Source: Cladopsammia gracilis
Lineage: Eukaryota; Cnidaria; Anthozoa; Scleractinia; Dendrophylliidae
DNA length: 64,000 nt
Direction of reading: 5' to 3'
Assembly: GCA_022457155.1 (NCBI GenBank)
Contig: JAJGOT010000466.1
Location: 248,001-312,000, forward strand
The translations under genes were made by a program, and so were the position numbers. Every line of letters begins with the position of its first letter. The stretch's first letter is position 1. Under the pieces are notes generated by a model. That model had not been told where the DNA came from. It saw nothing but the letters and a program-made list of their open reading frames with translations, and did no database searches. Shown piece by piece: positions 40,432 through 52,235 of the stretch.

Positions 40432-40539
40432 TAAAACCATACCAACCTTAATTTGGACACTTAATGTATTCTAATAAAGTACGATATAAACCCAAACGTA
40501 ATTCAACTATCCCCACCTCCCCTTTCCTCTGCATCACCG

Positions 40540-41256
40540 TCCCGTCCTTCGATGCCTTCTTTATGTGGGGGATGGATGTCGTAGTTGCACCATTTTGTTG
40601 CAATAATCGTTTACGAAAAAAAAACCCTGCTTATTTGTTTTGTGGGACTTTTAAATTAATCAAGACAGAAAGATGACATTCCCATAATATTCTTATATGA
40701 GCGAGCGTCCTGTTTCACTGCATGCATTTCCTGCCTTGCGGCGCGCTGGGCGCTTCTCACGCAATCTTTTCTTTCGGAACAGTTTACAAGCACGCCGTGG
40801 GAAGACAGTTGGTATGGTTTTCGCTCACAATTTGGTACGTACTTAAGTAGAATCAGTGATACTTGTTTCGAAATATAAATAAGAAATGGCATAATTATGT
40901 GGTTTAATGCAGCAGGATTTATCGTCTTTTGAAAGTATAAATCTTAGATTTATAAATGTTGATGATGCCGAGACCGGTCAGGTCGGTCGTTTGCAGTAAG
41001 TACAACTTGAACTTTGTCTGTCGCAAAATTAACGCTTACGATTGATTCCAAACAAACTAAACGCCAACAAAGACACAATTTCTCCAAAGCAAACTGATAT
41101 TAGCGATATACTGTAATTTTGGGGGAATGTTGGGCTGTTATATATTTTAAACGAGCTTATTGTCGATTTAACGCTTTTGAAGGTCGTTAAAAGAATGGCG
41201 TGTTTTGACCTTTTGTATCACCTTTGTTTGGCGCTTTTAAATTTCGTGCAGATGCA
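40540..41256. repeat. Long repeat, copy B (inverted relative to 33,008-33,720)
   Basis: See copy A. The two copies point in opposite orientation and bracket about 6.8 kb that includes the RTE LINE and the 183-bp repeats. The following 41,257-41,803 shows no gene. Confidence 0.75.
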
Positions 41257-41807
41257 CGGACCGTTGTTGGCAACTTGTAAAAATGTAATGTTTCAAACTA
41301 TAAATAAGCATCGCGATTCTCAGATACTTTTGTCTGCTTTTGAGACGTCAATATAAAGTCGTATTGTCGTCTCAAAAACCAGCCTGTGATTGGTTGCAAA
41401 TTTCCCGCGGCAATTTAATGAGTTCCTTGCTTATAAAACCAAAATTTAAAATTATCTTCAAAGGAGGGGCAAAAATGTTGATTACTTTGTCAAGTTTGGC
41501 AAATAAACAACGCTGTATTCAATGCAACGACCCTTTCTATCGAAAGTTAACGAAAAGATGAGTTTAAAAGCTGCTTTTGCTCTTTGGAACGGTTGGTTTA
41601 CATTGAGCTATTCTGTGCGCGCGCTATCACGCCATCATAATTTAAAAAAAGTTTTAGGCCAAAACTTCGGCAAGTTTGCGTTATTTACTCATTTTTTCGA
41701 CGTTTGTAACTTTGAAAAACTTTGAAAAGATGTTCTAACAAATTTGTTATATTTCAATGAGCAATTTATAGCGTGAAAAGTCCGTGTTTTTGAAACTTTT
41801 TTGTTAA

Positions 41808-42734
41808 CCCTATTCAGACTGGGGGGGGGGGGGGGGGCTTTTCGAACCCCCCCCTCCAGTAAAATTGTAATAACTCTTACACTGAAATAGCTATGAGGCT
41901 GAAATTTTCTGACTTTTCCTAAAATTTATCTAGGGACATTTTGGTATCCATAACATGTCAGTGTGATTAACCATGTTGCCATGGCAACCGGTTTTGACAC
42001 ATAGGTTTTCAAAATATTAAAATATGGTGAATTTTTTATTTTAAGATCTTGTTCTTTGACTTATAGTGCATTTTCTTGTTAGAATAGTTTCTTCTTGGGA
42101 CTAGTTCTTGAAAGACATCAAAAATTTTTAACATCAAATATTTGGGGGGGAGGGGTAGGTAAATTTTTGCGTTCTTTTACGTATAGACAAAAAATTTGTA
42201 CTATTTATTAAATAACGCTTCTAAGTTCATTGTTTGGATAATAGACATTAGTTTGATACGTGTTTTATACATTCTGATCCTTTTCTCTTTTAGATATTTT
42301 TTTAATTTTAATTTAAACAAAAAAAAAGGAAATCCAAGATGGCGGATCCAAGATGGCGGATCCAAGATGGCGGACAATAATTTCAAAATTATAGTTTTAT
42401 CACCTTTTTTGCTTTTTCTCGCCTTACAAGTGTGTCCTTGTTTGTATTTATAATGTTTTAATATTAAAGGGATGATTTTACTGTTATATTTGATATTTTA
42501 AGTATCTGGATGGACAAATATCAAAGAAACGTCGGAAAAACAAAAATGACGTCATTGTGACGTCATAATTGGGTGTGGCAGGTCAAAACTGGGTGCGAGG
42601 TTTCCTTATATGGAGGTGAACATTGTGTCAAAATTTCATGGTCCTAGCCTTACTGGTTCCAGAGATATGAAGGGGGGGTCCGAGGAGACCCCCCCCAGTC
42701 ACAGATTGCCAAAAAAAGCCCAGTCTGAATAGGG
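41808..42734. mobile_element. piggyBac-like MITE with TTAA target (927 bp)
   Basis: The ends are CCCTATTCAGACTGGG (41,808 on) and CCCAGTCTGAATAGGG (to 42,734), flanked by TTAA at 41,804-41,807 and 42,735-42,738. CCC...GGG termini with a TTAA target are piggyBac hallmarks. A poly-G tract lies just inside the left end. No transposase frame. Solo fragments beginning CCCTATTCAG occur near 47,366 and 48,040. Confidence 0.85.
42336..42376 (+). repeat. Three tandem CCAAGATGGCGGAT boxes
   Basis: CCAAGATGGCGGAT is repeated three times head to tail inside the piggyBac-like MITE. AAGATGGCGG is the core of the vertebrate YY1 site. A binding role in this animal is inference. Confidence 0.7.
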
Positions 42735-42738
42735 TTAA

Positions 42739-43927
42739 ACAAAAATATGATAACGCGTACAAAACGCCGTGTACGTCAGCTTGTGACTAGTAAGAATTTC
42801 AGTTTTGACCAGCACAAGTTATTTTCAGTTTTGCTTCCTTTTTGCCCGAAAAACAGTTGAATCATGGTACAAAACTAATTTCGATTTTGAGACGTCAATA
42901 TAATGCAGTATTGCCATGTCAAAATCGAAATTAGTTTATAATATCGACATGCTCGTGATTTTGGGCCGGGGACATGGGAACGAAAACAAATTTTACCCGC
43001 CATATGGATTGTAACAACAACAAAAAAAGAAACTTCAGCCGGGAAAAACGCCAGGAGAAATAATTTGTCCAAAATAATTAGTGCAGAGGGTTTCACCTGC
43101 AAGTGCAAGTGCAAGTGCAAGCTGAACAACAAGCGCACGAACAAATATCAAATAGCGAGGAACCCATTATTTATCAATGCTTTTTTCAAAAGACATTTCT
43201 ATTTAGTTTTGTGTACAGGATGCAGAAAACGTCACCACCAGCTTAGGCAAGCAAATCAAATCGCAACGTCAACTGAGGTAAGGTTCTGTTAGCCTGGGCG
43301 TTCAGGCACAAAGCTAGAAAAGACTCGGAGCGCAGAGTGCTATCAAGCTGAGTAGGAGTGGAAGTGTTAAACTCCAACTGCCCTCGCCTCGAGCGCGCGG
43401 TTTGTGCCTGAACCACACTTCTCTACTTTCTTTCTTCGCCTCCAAGACTGATCGGACTCCCGGTCTTTGTATCAGAGAACCTTCCATGTAACTACTACTA
43501 ACACAACTCTCGCAGGCCGTCGTGAAAGGCTGTTCGGAATTTCTGCATCACCTTGAAAGGTATTCGACCCCATGAATCGACGTTCATGTTGCTGATGCTG
43601 TAATTGTTCTTGTCTATGTGTGGTGGAACTATTAAATCGAGTCAACATTATCTGGCGTCAATAGGCCCGCAATGCGTGCTAGATCACTAGATGATGTTGT
43701 AACCTATATTTCTTTCTTAATTGTATTTTTTCTCGAACTCCCTGTAATCTTGCAGTTCGTTGGTCTCTTGAAATCTCGATATAATAATGAAATAATATCA
43801 ACTAGCAGAGTACTGTACTTTGGAAACTACCTCAGAGTGTGCTTGCGCTCGCTCCACTAACTAAAAGAAAAATAAGAGACGGCTCGCAGACTAGAGTAGA
43901 CCCGATAGTTTTGAATTTTTCTCAAAG
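42739..43927. other. Non-coding interval with small repeats
   Basis: It contains an AAGTGC hexamer run at about 43,099-43,122 and a 12-bp inverted repeat TTCAGGCACAAA (43,301-43,312) / TTTGTGCCTGAA (43,401-43,412). No gene is evident. Confidence 0.4.
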
Positions 43928-46726
43928 GTGAATACAGAAGCAAGCGTTGACAAGTGTCATGATAACAATAAAGCAATGTCCGTCTTGCTAACCGATCAGA
44001 CGCCCGAGAGACCAGATATAAGTATTGCATCCACATTCAGTGAAGATCACGGTGAAATCTCCATGTTTTCCTTCAATGAAGAAGATGAAGCAGAAGTGAG
44101 TCTTTGGATCGACGAAAAAGAACAGCAGCACGAGAAAAGAGAAGTACTCAACCAACTTTCGTTCAACTAACTGAAGGTCGCTACAGTCCAGTTGCATCGA
44201 CATTGAATACTTCATGGGAGGATCTGTCGATGTCACAGCAATACCATTACAAACGAAAAGTGAAGGAGGTTCTTCTATCGGTACTATCTGTCGTTGTTCC
44301 TGAACAAGAAGAAGTTTTGTGGAGTCGTCTTCGAGAAGAACGAGAAGTCCAAGATGACGCCGCAAAGGCACCAGCTGCAAAGAAAAAACGGTTGGACACT
44401 GGTCTTGTTGATACATTAATTTCGGCTCATAACGACGCCGAAAACTGGCAAACAAAGCGGCAAATACTCTCACTTTTTGCCAATGACTTTAGTAAGACGG
44501 ATCTTCAAGAAATGATCCCTGGTCTTTCTAAGTGGCGCATTGATCAAGCTCGTCGGCATACCATAGATGTGGGTGAAGGCCAGCCTCTAATAAAACGACC
44601 GATTTATCGCACAAGACTCGATCCAGTAAAAACAGATCACTTCCTTGACTACATATCAAGTCCATGTTTCCTACAAGACGTTGCATACGGAACTCGAAAG
44701 CTAAAGCTGGATAGTGGTGGTCATGCTGTAATACCCGCAGTAATAAGAACTCTTATTCCATCGAGGATTATTGCGCAATATTTGGTTTACTGCGGTGATA
44801 TTGGATTTGAAGCGGCTAGTGAAATAACTCTATTTAGAATTTTAAAAGTCTGTTTAGCTTCCATGCAGAAGTCGTTGCATGGCCTGGATTACATAACCAC
44901 TGAGGGTGTTCAAGGGTTTGAGTATCTACAAAGCATTACTGATACCCTACGAAATGTACAAGCTGCTCGTTTAAACTGGGAGAAGGAAACCAAGAAACAA
45001 CTGACAGACGGCAAGATATACCTCAAAGCTGACTTCAGGTTGCACGTGAGTAAGGATGAGAGGTGTGCTGACCATTGCACTGTACACGCGCTCAGTAATC
45101 CTACTGATTCTTTATTTAGAGGTACTTGCAATCATGTCCATGAAATTCCTTGTGATTCTTGCCATGGAATTGAAAAGGTCATTATGGAAATGCGAGTAAA
45201 AATAGATGATGGAGACAGTCCAAATCTGTATGCCCTAAATAAAACCAAACTAAAATTTGATAAGGCCCAAGAGGCTATTGCTTCCTGAAAGGCACACAAT
45301 CTGCGCGCTGTCAACCAAGACATGACAAAACAAGATATCATCTGTAAGCTCAACGGTAATATCTGTCTCATTGTTATGGATTGGACGATGAAATTCTTAC
45401 CACTCCACTACAGAGAGAAAGATGAGGAATTTGTTTGGAAAGAGAGGCCAGGGAATAGCTGGCACGTAAGTTCAGTGATCAGGAAACAAGATCAGAACTA
45501 TTCTGTAACGTGCTACGTTCATTTGTTTGAACATTGCAAACATGACTGGTTTGCTGTTGCTTCAATAATTTAAAGTCTTTTGGAGACCATTAAGGATGAG
45601 CTTCCATCCATTACAGAAGGTTATCTGCTCTCAGACAATGGTGCCTGCTATCATAATGCACCCTTGGTGTTTGCTATCCTAGCTATTGCCGCAAGAACAA
45701 GAATAAAGATCAGACGATACGACTTTTCTGAGCCTCAAGCGGGAAAAGACATTTGTGACAGAAAAATCGCCCCTATGAAGGCGCATATCAGAAGATATGT
45801 CAATGACAAGCACGATGTGGTCACTGCCAGCGACATGAAGGAAGCACTCGAGTCCCACGCAGGTGTTAAGGGGTGTAAAGCAGCTGTAGCAGCCATAGAT
45901 CCAATGAATGAAACTGGTGGGTCAAACAAACTCAAAGTAATTGGCAAGTTTAATAACTTTGAGTTTACAGAAGCTGGAATTCGAGTTTGGTGTGCATATA
46001 TAATATAGGTCCTGCTGACTTTTGGAAGCGAAAACGAAGCCCAGGCTCACATGGATACTGGAGTACACAATCTGGTTTTAGAACGGGAAACAGTGTATGA
46101 TACCGTGAGAAGGAAATGGGCCCAACATGTCAGCGTAGTAGTTGCAAGGACAGGCGAGTCCTTTAAATCAGCACAACCAGATGACACTTCTCTTTCATCG
46201 TGTAGTGACAGTGAAGTTCCTTTACAAGGCTGGGCGCTAAAGAGCCAGAAAACGGCAAACACGACCTCAGAGAATGTCAAGGTATTTTTGATAGCCAAAT
46301 TTAATGAAGGGCTAGTTAGTGGGCAAAAGGTTAACCCAACAGAGGTTTCAAAGGAGATGCAAAATACCAAGGACTCGAAGGGACAACCACTGTTTTCACC
46401 AGAAGAATGGAAAACCGCACGACAAGTAACCAGCTATTTCTCTCGGTTGTCAGCAGTACAGAAGAGCAATGAAGCTCGAGCAATTACCGTAGGCGAGGAG
46501 GACTGCCTTGACAATGAGGACTTAAGGACCTGGGAGTGAAGTGGATCTTGAACACCCACTCAGGTTTGAAGGTCGTGACAAACAACTTAAAAACCTGAAA
46601 GTTGTGGAACTGAAGGGCATTTGTGCAAATTTTGCTTTGACAAGTACTGGGAATCGACAAAGGAAGAGTACATACATCGACAGCATAGAAGAGTTGGTAA
46701 AATCTTGTTCATGTAGCACGCTATAA
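43928..46726 (+). pseudogene. DDE/RNase-H-like transposase-type gene with SAP-like tail, broken
   Basis: After an acidic N-terminal part in another frame (43,976-44,170), one reading frame runs from 44,104 to 46,539 interrupted only by in-frame stops at 45,286 (TGA), 45,571 (TAA) and 46,006 (TAG). Candidate catalytic acids are Asp in VMDWTMKFLP (codon 45,379), Asp in LLSDNGACYHN (45,634) and Glu/Asp in DFSEPQAGKDICDRK (45,730/45,748). A cysteine/histidine cluster (DHCTVHAL, CNHVHEIPCDSCHG) precedes them. A degenerate finger (AQAHMDTGVHN) and, after a frameshift near 46,539, a SAP-like helix pair (LKNLKVVELKGICANF) close the gene. This is a repetitive protein family of cnidarians and other invertebrates that I recall only as uncharacterised. 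No terminal inverted repeats were found. Confidence 0.6.
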
Positions 46727-46740
46727 GATAGGGTCAAAGT

Positions 46741-48376
46741 GTGGGACCAAAAACAGCTTACAGTATATTTTATGTATAACGCAAGTCAGATGTTCTTTGC
46801 ACCTAATCGAAGAAACGTGGAACCGCCGAGACCTTGCCTTTAGATCTGGGGAGTATACAATCTGGACATAAAAAGTGACATTGATACTGTACCGTTTGGG
46901 TTAATAATTTAGCGCCTTGTTCATCAAGAATAAACTGTTTTAAAATGGCGATTTCATGACGAATTATATTCTTAATCGTTCACCGTGTACAGCGCGACGC
47001 GCCACAAAATATATTTTACAAGTTAGCCAATCAGGAAGCGCGAATTCAATTGACGGGCACGCCTCCTCGCGAAGTTGAGGACGGTCAAATGTAATGTCGC
47101 TTCGTGTTTAAGGAGCCTGAGTGTAAAGTTAGTGACAAAATATGAAGATTTTATTCACTTTGTTTTGCCACGTATCCGCAGTTACGAAAATGATTATAAG
47201 AGTTAGCTTGTGATATGGTGCAAACTTGCGAAAAAAAATGATGCGTGCTCGCGGTAAAGCGCGTCGCACGCACAATCAGTCAAATAATGAAATATCGCAT
47301 TTGAAACTTCATGTCGATTTTCACAGCAGCAAATCCTGTCAGGTTCATTATATGAGTTTCTTTTAACCCTATTCAGAAAAGAGGATAAAACCTTAGTACA
47401 AGGCGCAAGAGTCGTTTAGTTTCCTAACGGGCGAACCATTAGAACCATTAATTTACACAGAGTTAATTCTCTGATTCCTTGCTTGTATCACCAGTGCTAC
47501 GTGGCTCAACATTTATTTGTAACATTCATTAGAACCATTAGACTTCTGAGACTTCTGTGTTGCTGCAGGAATTTTTTTGCTATAAATATACCAAGCCTTA
47601 AGTTGGGGTTTCGCAGTTGCAGGATTTGCCGGTCCCCTTCAGAAGTAAAATGGTCGATCCCTATCTTGCCTGTGACATCCGCTCTCTCTCCCCTATTTGT
47701 TCTGAGGAGAGGAGGCGGATGTCACAGGCTATCCATAACTTGAACATTAGATGTTTATTACAGATGGTCCCCTCTGCCCCCTTGCGAAACTCTTTCACGT
47801 TCGGCAACATCGGGCTTTTTCAAGCGTCACGAAAAGTAAAGTTATTTTTCATGTTCTCGCAAAAATTGAGGAAATCTTATTCTCCTGATAATATCATTGT
47901 TTCTTTTAGGTAAAATGAGCAATGTAGAAAAAAGACGTATTTTAGAAAAAAAATCCTAAAATACACAGAAATGAACTCAAGTAAAAGTACATTTGATAAA
48001 TAAAACTCTCAATCCCGTCTTATGGGAAAAGAAATAGCCCTATTCAGGCTTCGCGAATAAAAGTATAGGGGAAACTCATTTTATTCGCCGGGGAGCCGAA
48101 ACATTTTTGTAAAATGAAACCCGAGCCCACAGGGTAATTCGACAATTATGCAAATTTTTAAAAAGCAAATAACGGTATTGTTGAAGTAGCTTGTTCCCGA
48201 TAATTTCTTTTCAACGCTTTGGAAAGTCATTTGAAATATGTACTGTATTAAGATACTGTATTTTGCTATTATTTCAAACATTCAACCCCTTAATATATAA
48301 GTTATTTGAAATTAGGTGACTAAGAGTCCGTGACTTTGAAGTGTGACGTGACAAATTGTTCGGTAATTTTGTGGTA
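46741..48376. other. No gene recognised; scattered repeat ends
   Basis: TTAACCCTATTCAG at about 47,364 and CCCTATTCAGGC at about 48,037 are isolated ends like those of the piggyBac-like MITE. Nothing else is assignable. Confidence 0.35.
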
Positions 48377-48377
48377 G

Positions 48378-48502
48378 TTTCTTGGTGTTGCGGATGGTGT
48401 GATCACCAAATGACGTAAAACAAAAGATTCAAAAGACACTGAACAATACCCACACCACAGCACAAAAGCTAACCAACAATGGCTTCCGCAACACCAAGAA
48501 AC
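48378..48502. repeat. Short foldback (17-bp arms)
   Basis: TTTCTTGGTGTTGCGGA (48,378-48,394) is mirrored by TCCGCAACACCAAGAAA (48,485-48,501). Probably a MITE fragment. Confidence 0.6.
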
Positions 48503-48919
48503 ACCCAATTTTGTTGAGAATTCGGCTGAAATGCATGCAAAAATCTCTTCAGATTTTATAGATCCCAAAGTTTTATTTTTGTGATACAGAAAGACGGGAT
48601 GGCGATGAAGCTATTGAACTCTTTTTCTCGCAAAAACGTCGCCGCCTTTCTGAGAAAACTAGTTGTAATAATCGGGGTTGAATAAACATATGCAAATATT
48701 GACTTTGCGTAAGTGCAAATCTTGAACTGAGAATGTTTTAATCAAGGCTCTGGTGGCAGAGAATAAGAGTTTATAGTTCCATAGAATCCTGCAGTTAGAA
48801 GTCTTTGGGAGACGCGAAAATGTTTTACGCTTTAAATATGTCACGGTCGTCTCGAGTGGTCAAAATCAAGGGATTTTCTGACCCTACGGGCCGGTTTTTT
48901 GGGGGGGTGGTCGGATCTC

Positions 48920-49038
48920 GGAAGCTAAAAGCTTTTAAAACATCACTGATCGAATGTTTTAAACTGGCAAAATGTGGAATAAATCGGCGGACCCCGATCG
49001 GTGGCCTCTGCCTGGTTTTCTCAGACAGACGCTCTTAA
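48920..49038. repeat. TTAAGAGCG-family repeat, inverted copy
   Basis: Reverse complement of the repeat starting at 32,378 (GTCTGTCTGAGAAAACCAG and CACATTTTGCCAGTTTAAAA blocks). It ends at CGCTCTTAA. Confidence 0.65.
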
Positions 49039-49121
49039 TAATAATAATTGTGGCAATAACAAAATTCTCGATCGCGAATGGTCATCCGCGCCTATTTCTT
49101 AAGCAATTGGCGCGTGGTCAC

Positions 49122-49188
49122 CTGGGTGTCCAATCACAGCTATCCAATTACAACCTTTTGTAGTTGGTTAGCTGTAATTGGACACCTA
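49122..49188. repeat. Small hairpin repeat
   Basis: GGGTGTCCAATCACAGCTA is mirrored by TAGCTGTAATTGGACACC, with two differences, across a short AT-rich loop. Confidence 0.5.
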
Positions 49189-49433
49189 TATTGCGCGCGC
49201 GTCAATCAGGTGCACTATCCTTGACGTTTTGAGTACAAAAAGGTGCACATAGACTTTTTAATCTCGAATTTTGTTGTTAATGCGATTAATTAGTATTTGA
49301 ATTTCGTGTCGTATAATTTTATTAGTAATCGTGGTCGTAATTTCAAGCGTCCTCGCGCCATTTGAAATTATTCGCCCAATTACTCCCTTAATTATACTCC
49401 ACTCAGTCCAATTACTATTACTACTACTACTAC

Positions 49434-49449
49434 TTATAATAATAATAAC

Positions 49450-49492
<43 letters not shown>
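49434..49492. repeat. (AAT)n microsatellite
   Basis: About 19 AAT units with one interruption (AACAATAAT). Confidence 0.95.
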
Positions 49493-49494
<2 letters not shown>

Positions 49495-51122
49495 CGCCCG
49501 AGCTCAATATGTTAACCAACGGTTATTCTCTTTTTAAAGAGGGAGTAAACAATAGTAAGACGTTGACTGAGATTTAGATCTTCTTCTCTCTAGGAATGTA
49601 TCGTAGAAACGGTCCAAAAGACCGTGGCTAAGTAAGCGTGAGATAATGAACGCGAGTGTTCTATGAGATATTGGGTCCCGAATTAGGAATGACCGTATTA
49701 GTCGTCCTTGTTGTGGAAGCAGATGATAAATGCAGTATTTTTTTTCTTAAATACGTATATGATTTTTACATGTTATCAAACCCACCCCCACCAACAAAAA
49801 CGTCTTTTGTTATTATGTTGCAGGTAGTCACCAAGTCTAGTGTGTGGCTGGCAAAAAGGAACTTTTCTTTGCGGAAGGCATTTGCTCATACATTGAACAG
49901 TTGACCATGTGATACATTAAAAACGCAATCACCAGAGTTGCAAGACTTGTTTGATCCACTGGTTTTGTGTTCGTGCGCTTTCATTGATCCTATTCATGTA
50001 AATTGTGTATTAGCGAGAGTGTAATACGATATGATTGCGCAAATCTTTCCATTGCTTGGAAAAAAAATATTTAAAATACTAAAATAACAACTACTTCAAA
50101 TTATTCAAGCCAATTCTGCATTAAACGTTGTAAATACCTCACGGATTCCTTAATTTCGAGGTCGAATTGCAGGTACGAGTACTGAGCCGCATTTTATTGT
50201 TGGCCCGTACCTAGATAAACTATTAACTCACGTAGGCGCCAAATGCACTGATCCTTTGTTCAAAGGATTTATTTGTCTAATTAAATGGTGCTGGCTAGAA
50301 TCGTAAGGAATCAGTTTTAAAAAGCATGAAACAAGCATGACAGTGCCCCTTTAAACGTTTCATAATTTTGTACCTTATAGGTATATTTTTGTACTTTGAT
50401 TCACCTTATTTTAGATGAGATATTTAGTAAATCGTTTATTAACGCTGGTTGTGTCTCCTAAAAGCGAGACTACAATATATGACACAATAGCAAATATTAG
50501 AGATCGTTATTCAGTTACAATGTCTTTCGAAAGTGTTTTACACATATCAAGATGTTATATCAAGCGATCTCATGTAAAAAAGTTACCTTAATGTGTATTA
50601 TACTGTTTTTAATCAAAAAACGCTGAGGCGCATATTAAATTTTTGTATTTCTTAATCTGTTAATGCTGTGTTTAATAAATTACGAATAAAGTTTACATCT
50701 TTGAACAGGCGACGTGATGTTGTTGAGGGGTGTGGTGCCTATGACGTAATTGGTTTAAGGCCTTGGTCAAGGTCTTTAACCAGGAAAAATGGTTGTTTCA
50801 TGATCACTTTAACAAAGAAATTGAAACAAAAGACCCACGACACCCGAGTTTCATGGCTCGTACATTGTGGAGGTAAACGGCTCAAAGAGTCCTCAACATC
50901 ATGGCAAGTAGCACCTTGAAGGCAGAAAATCTAAATGAAAGTTTAATTAATTAATTTGAGGGGGGGGGGGGGGGCCTTCACAAGCCTAATGGCAGACAAA
51001 TGCCGGGGCTTAACCCGGTTTCTGCAGCATGAAGCGACTGAGGGTGTTATCTCCCCCAATACAGCCAAGGAAGGAAAATTCTCGATCACAAGTTAGTTTT
51101 AACATTTTGCTTCGTGAAAAAG
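49493..51122. other. No gene or clear element seen
   Basis: AT-rich non-coding DNA with a poly-G run at about 50,958-50,975. Confidence 0.4.
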
Positions 51123-51666
51123 ATAAATAATTAGAATAGTTTCATGCTACATAGATGGCTTGTGTTCATACTTTTTACCTTGCAACTTTGACGTAAAAAA
51201 TTCACACATAACTAAATACAAGACAAAATGCATTAGCATTCGATCTGACTGAAACTACCCCCGAACGAGTCTTCGATGGATCGATTCCATGATTTCATGG
51301 TCTTAAATTTAAGCTTATGGAACATTCCGAGGCTCAGTTTTGTTAGAGAGCGACTGTGCGTAAGTCTAAAACATCAATTATTTTCAACTAAAGTTTAAAT
51401 AATAAGAATAGTTTCATGCTACATAGATGGCTTGTGTTCATACTTTTTACCTTGCAACTTTGACTTAAAAAAATCACAAATAACTAAATACAAGACAAAA
51501 TGCATTAGCATTCGATCTGACTGAAACTGCCCCCGAACGAGTCTTCGATGGATCGATTCCATGATTTCATGGACTTAAATTTAAGCTTATGGAACATTCC
51601 GAGGCTCAGGTTTGTTAGAGAGCGACTGTGCGTAAGTCTAAAATATCAATTATTTTCAACTAAAGT
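51123..51666 (+). repeat. Tandem duplication, two units of 272 bp
   Basis: GAATAGTTTCATGCTACATA recurs at 51,134 and 51,406, and the following 250 bp agree with only a few differences up to TTATTTTCAACTAAAGT in each unit. Confidence 0.93.
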
Positions 51667-51944
51667 TGCCGCGCTCTTTATTGATAACCTTAAGTAATTG
51701 TGTTTGTCTTTTGAAGCATACCATTTCTAAATCTCCCACGTTGTCACTGTCCTTTTGTTTTGAGTAAAGTACTTTGTTCAGGCGTACTAAGTAAAAATAA
51801 CAGAATCTCATTCCTGAAATGGGCATGGCATATTATCATATGCTGCCCGTTTTAGGAGCCCCTTTTTGTGTTTTTCTTATTAGTACGTGGACTTAACGTA
51901 CTGTTACACGCCTCCAGAGCCGCAATAAGACAGCTAGCTGCTTT

Positions 51945-52235
51945 ATCCTACGTACGGTATGAACCAATGCACGAACGTACTAACGTACTAATTACAAAGA
52001 AAAGGTATAAAGCAATGCACGAACGTACTAACGTTCCAATTACGAAGAAAGATAAAATTCTAACTTACTAACGTACTAAAGTACTAACTTGTAAGGGAAT
52101 TGTAGCCAAGATAAATAACGAAACTGACTTCTACGAACGTACTGCGTACTATAGGGTAAGTGCCGTACGTACTATAAACTTGAATTGTACGAACACTACA
52201 AGTGCCGTATGATGAACTAATGTACGAACGTACTT
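51945..52235. repeat. Degenerate GTAC-rich short-palindrome array
   Basis: ACGAACGTACTAACGTACTA and shorter relatives (CGTACTAA, CCGTACGTACTA, TACGAACGTACT) recur about a dozen times. AACGTACT-type half palindromes recur in both orientations. No reading frame. Confidence 0.7.
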
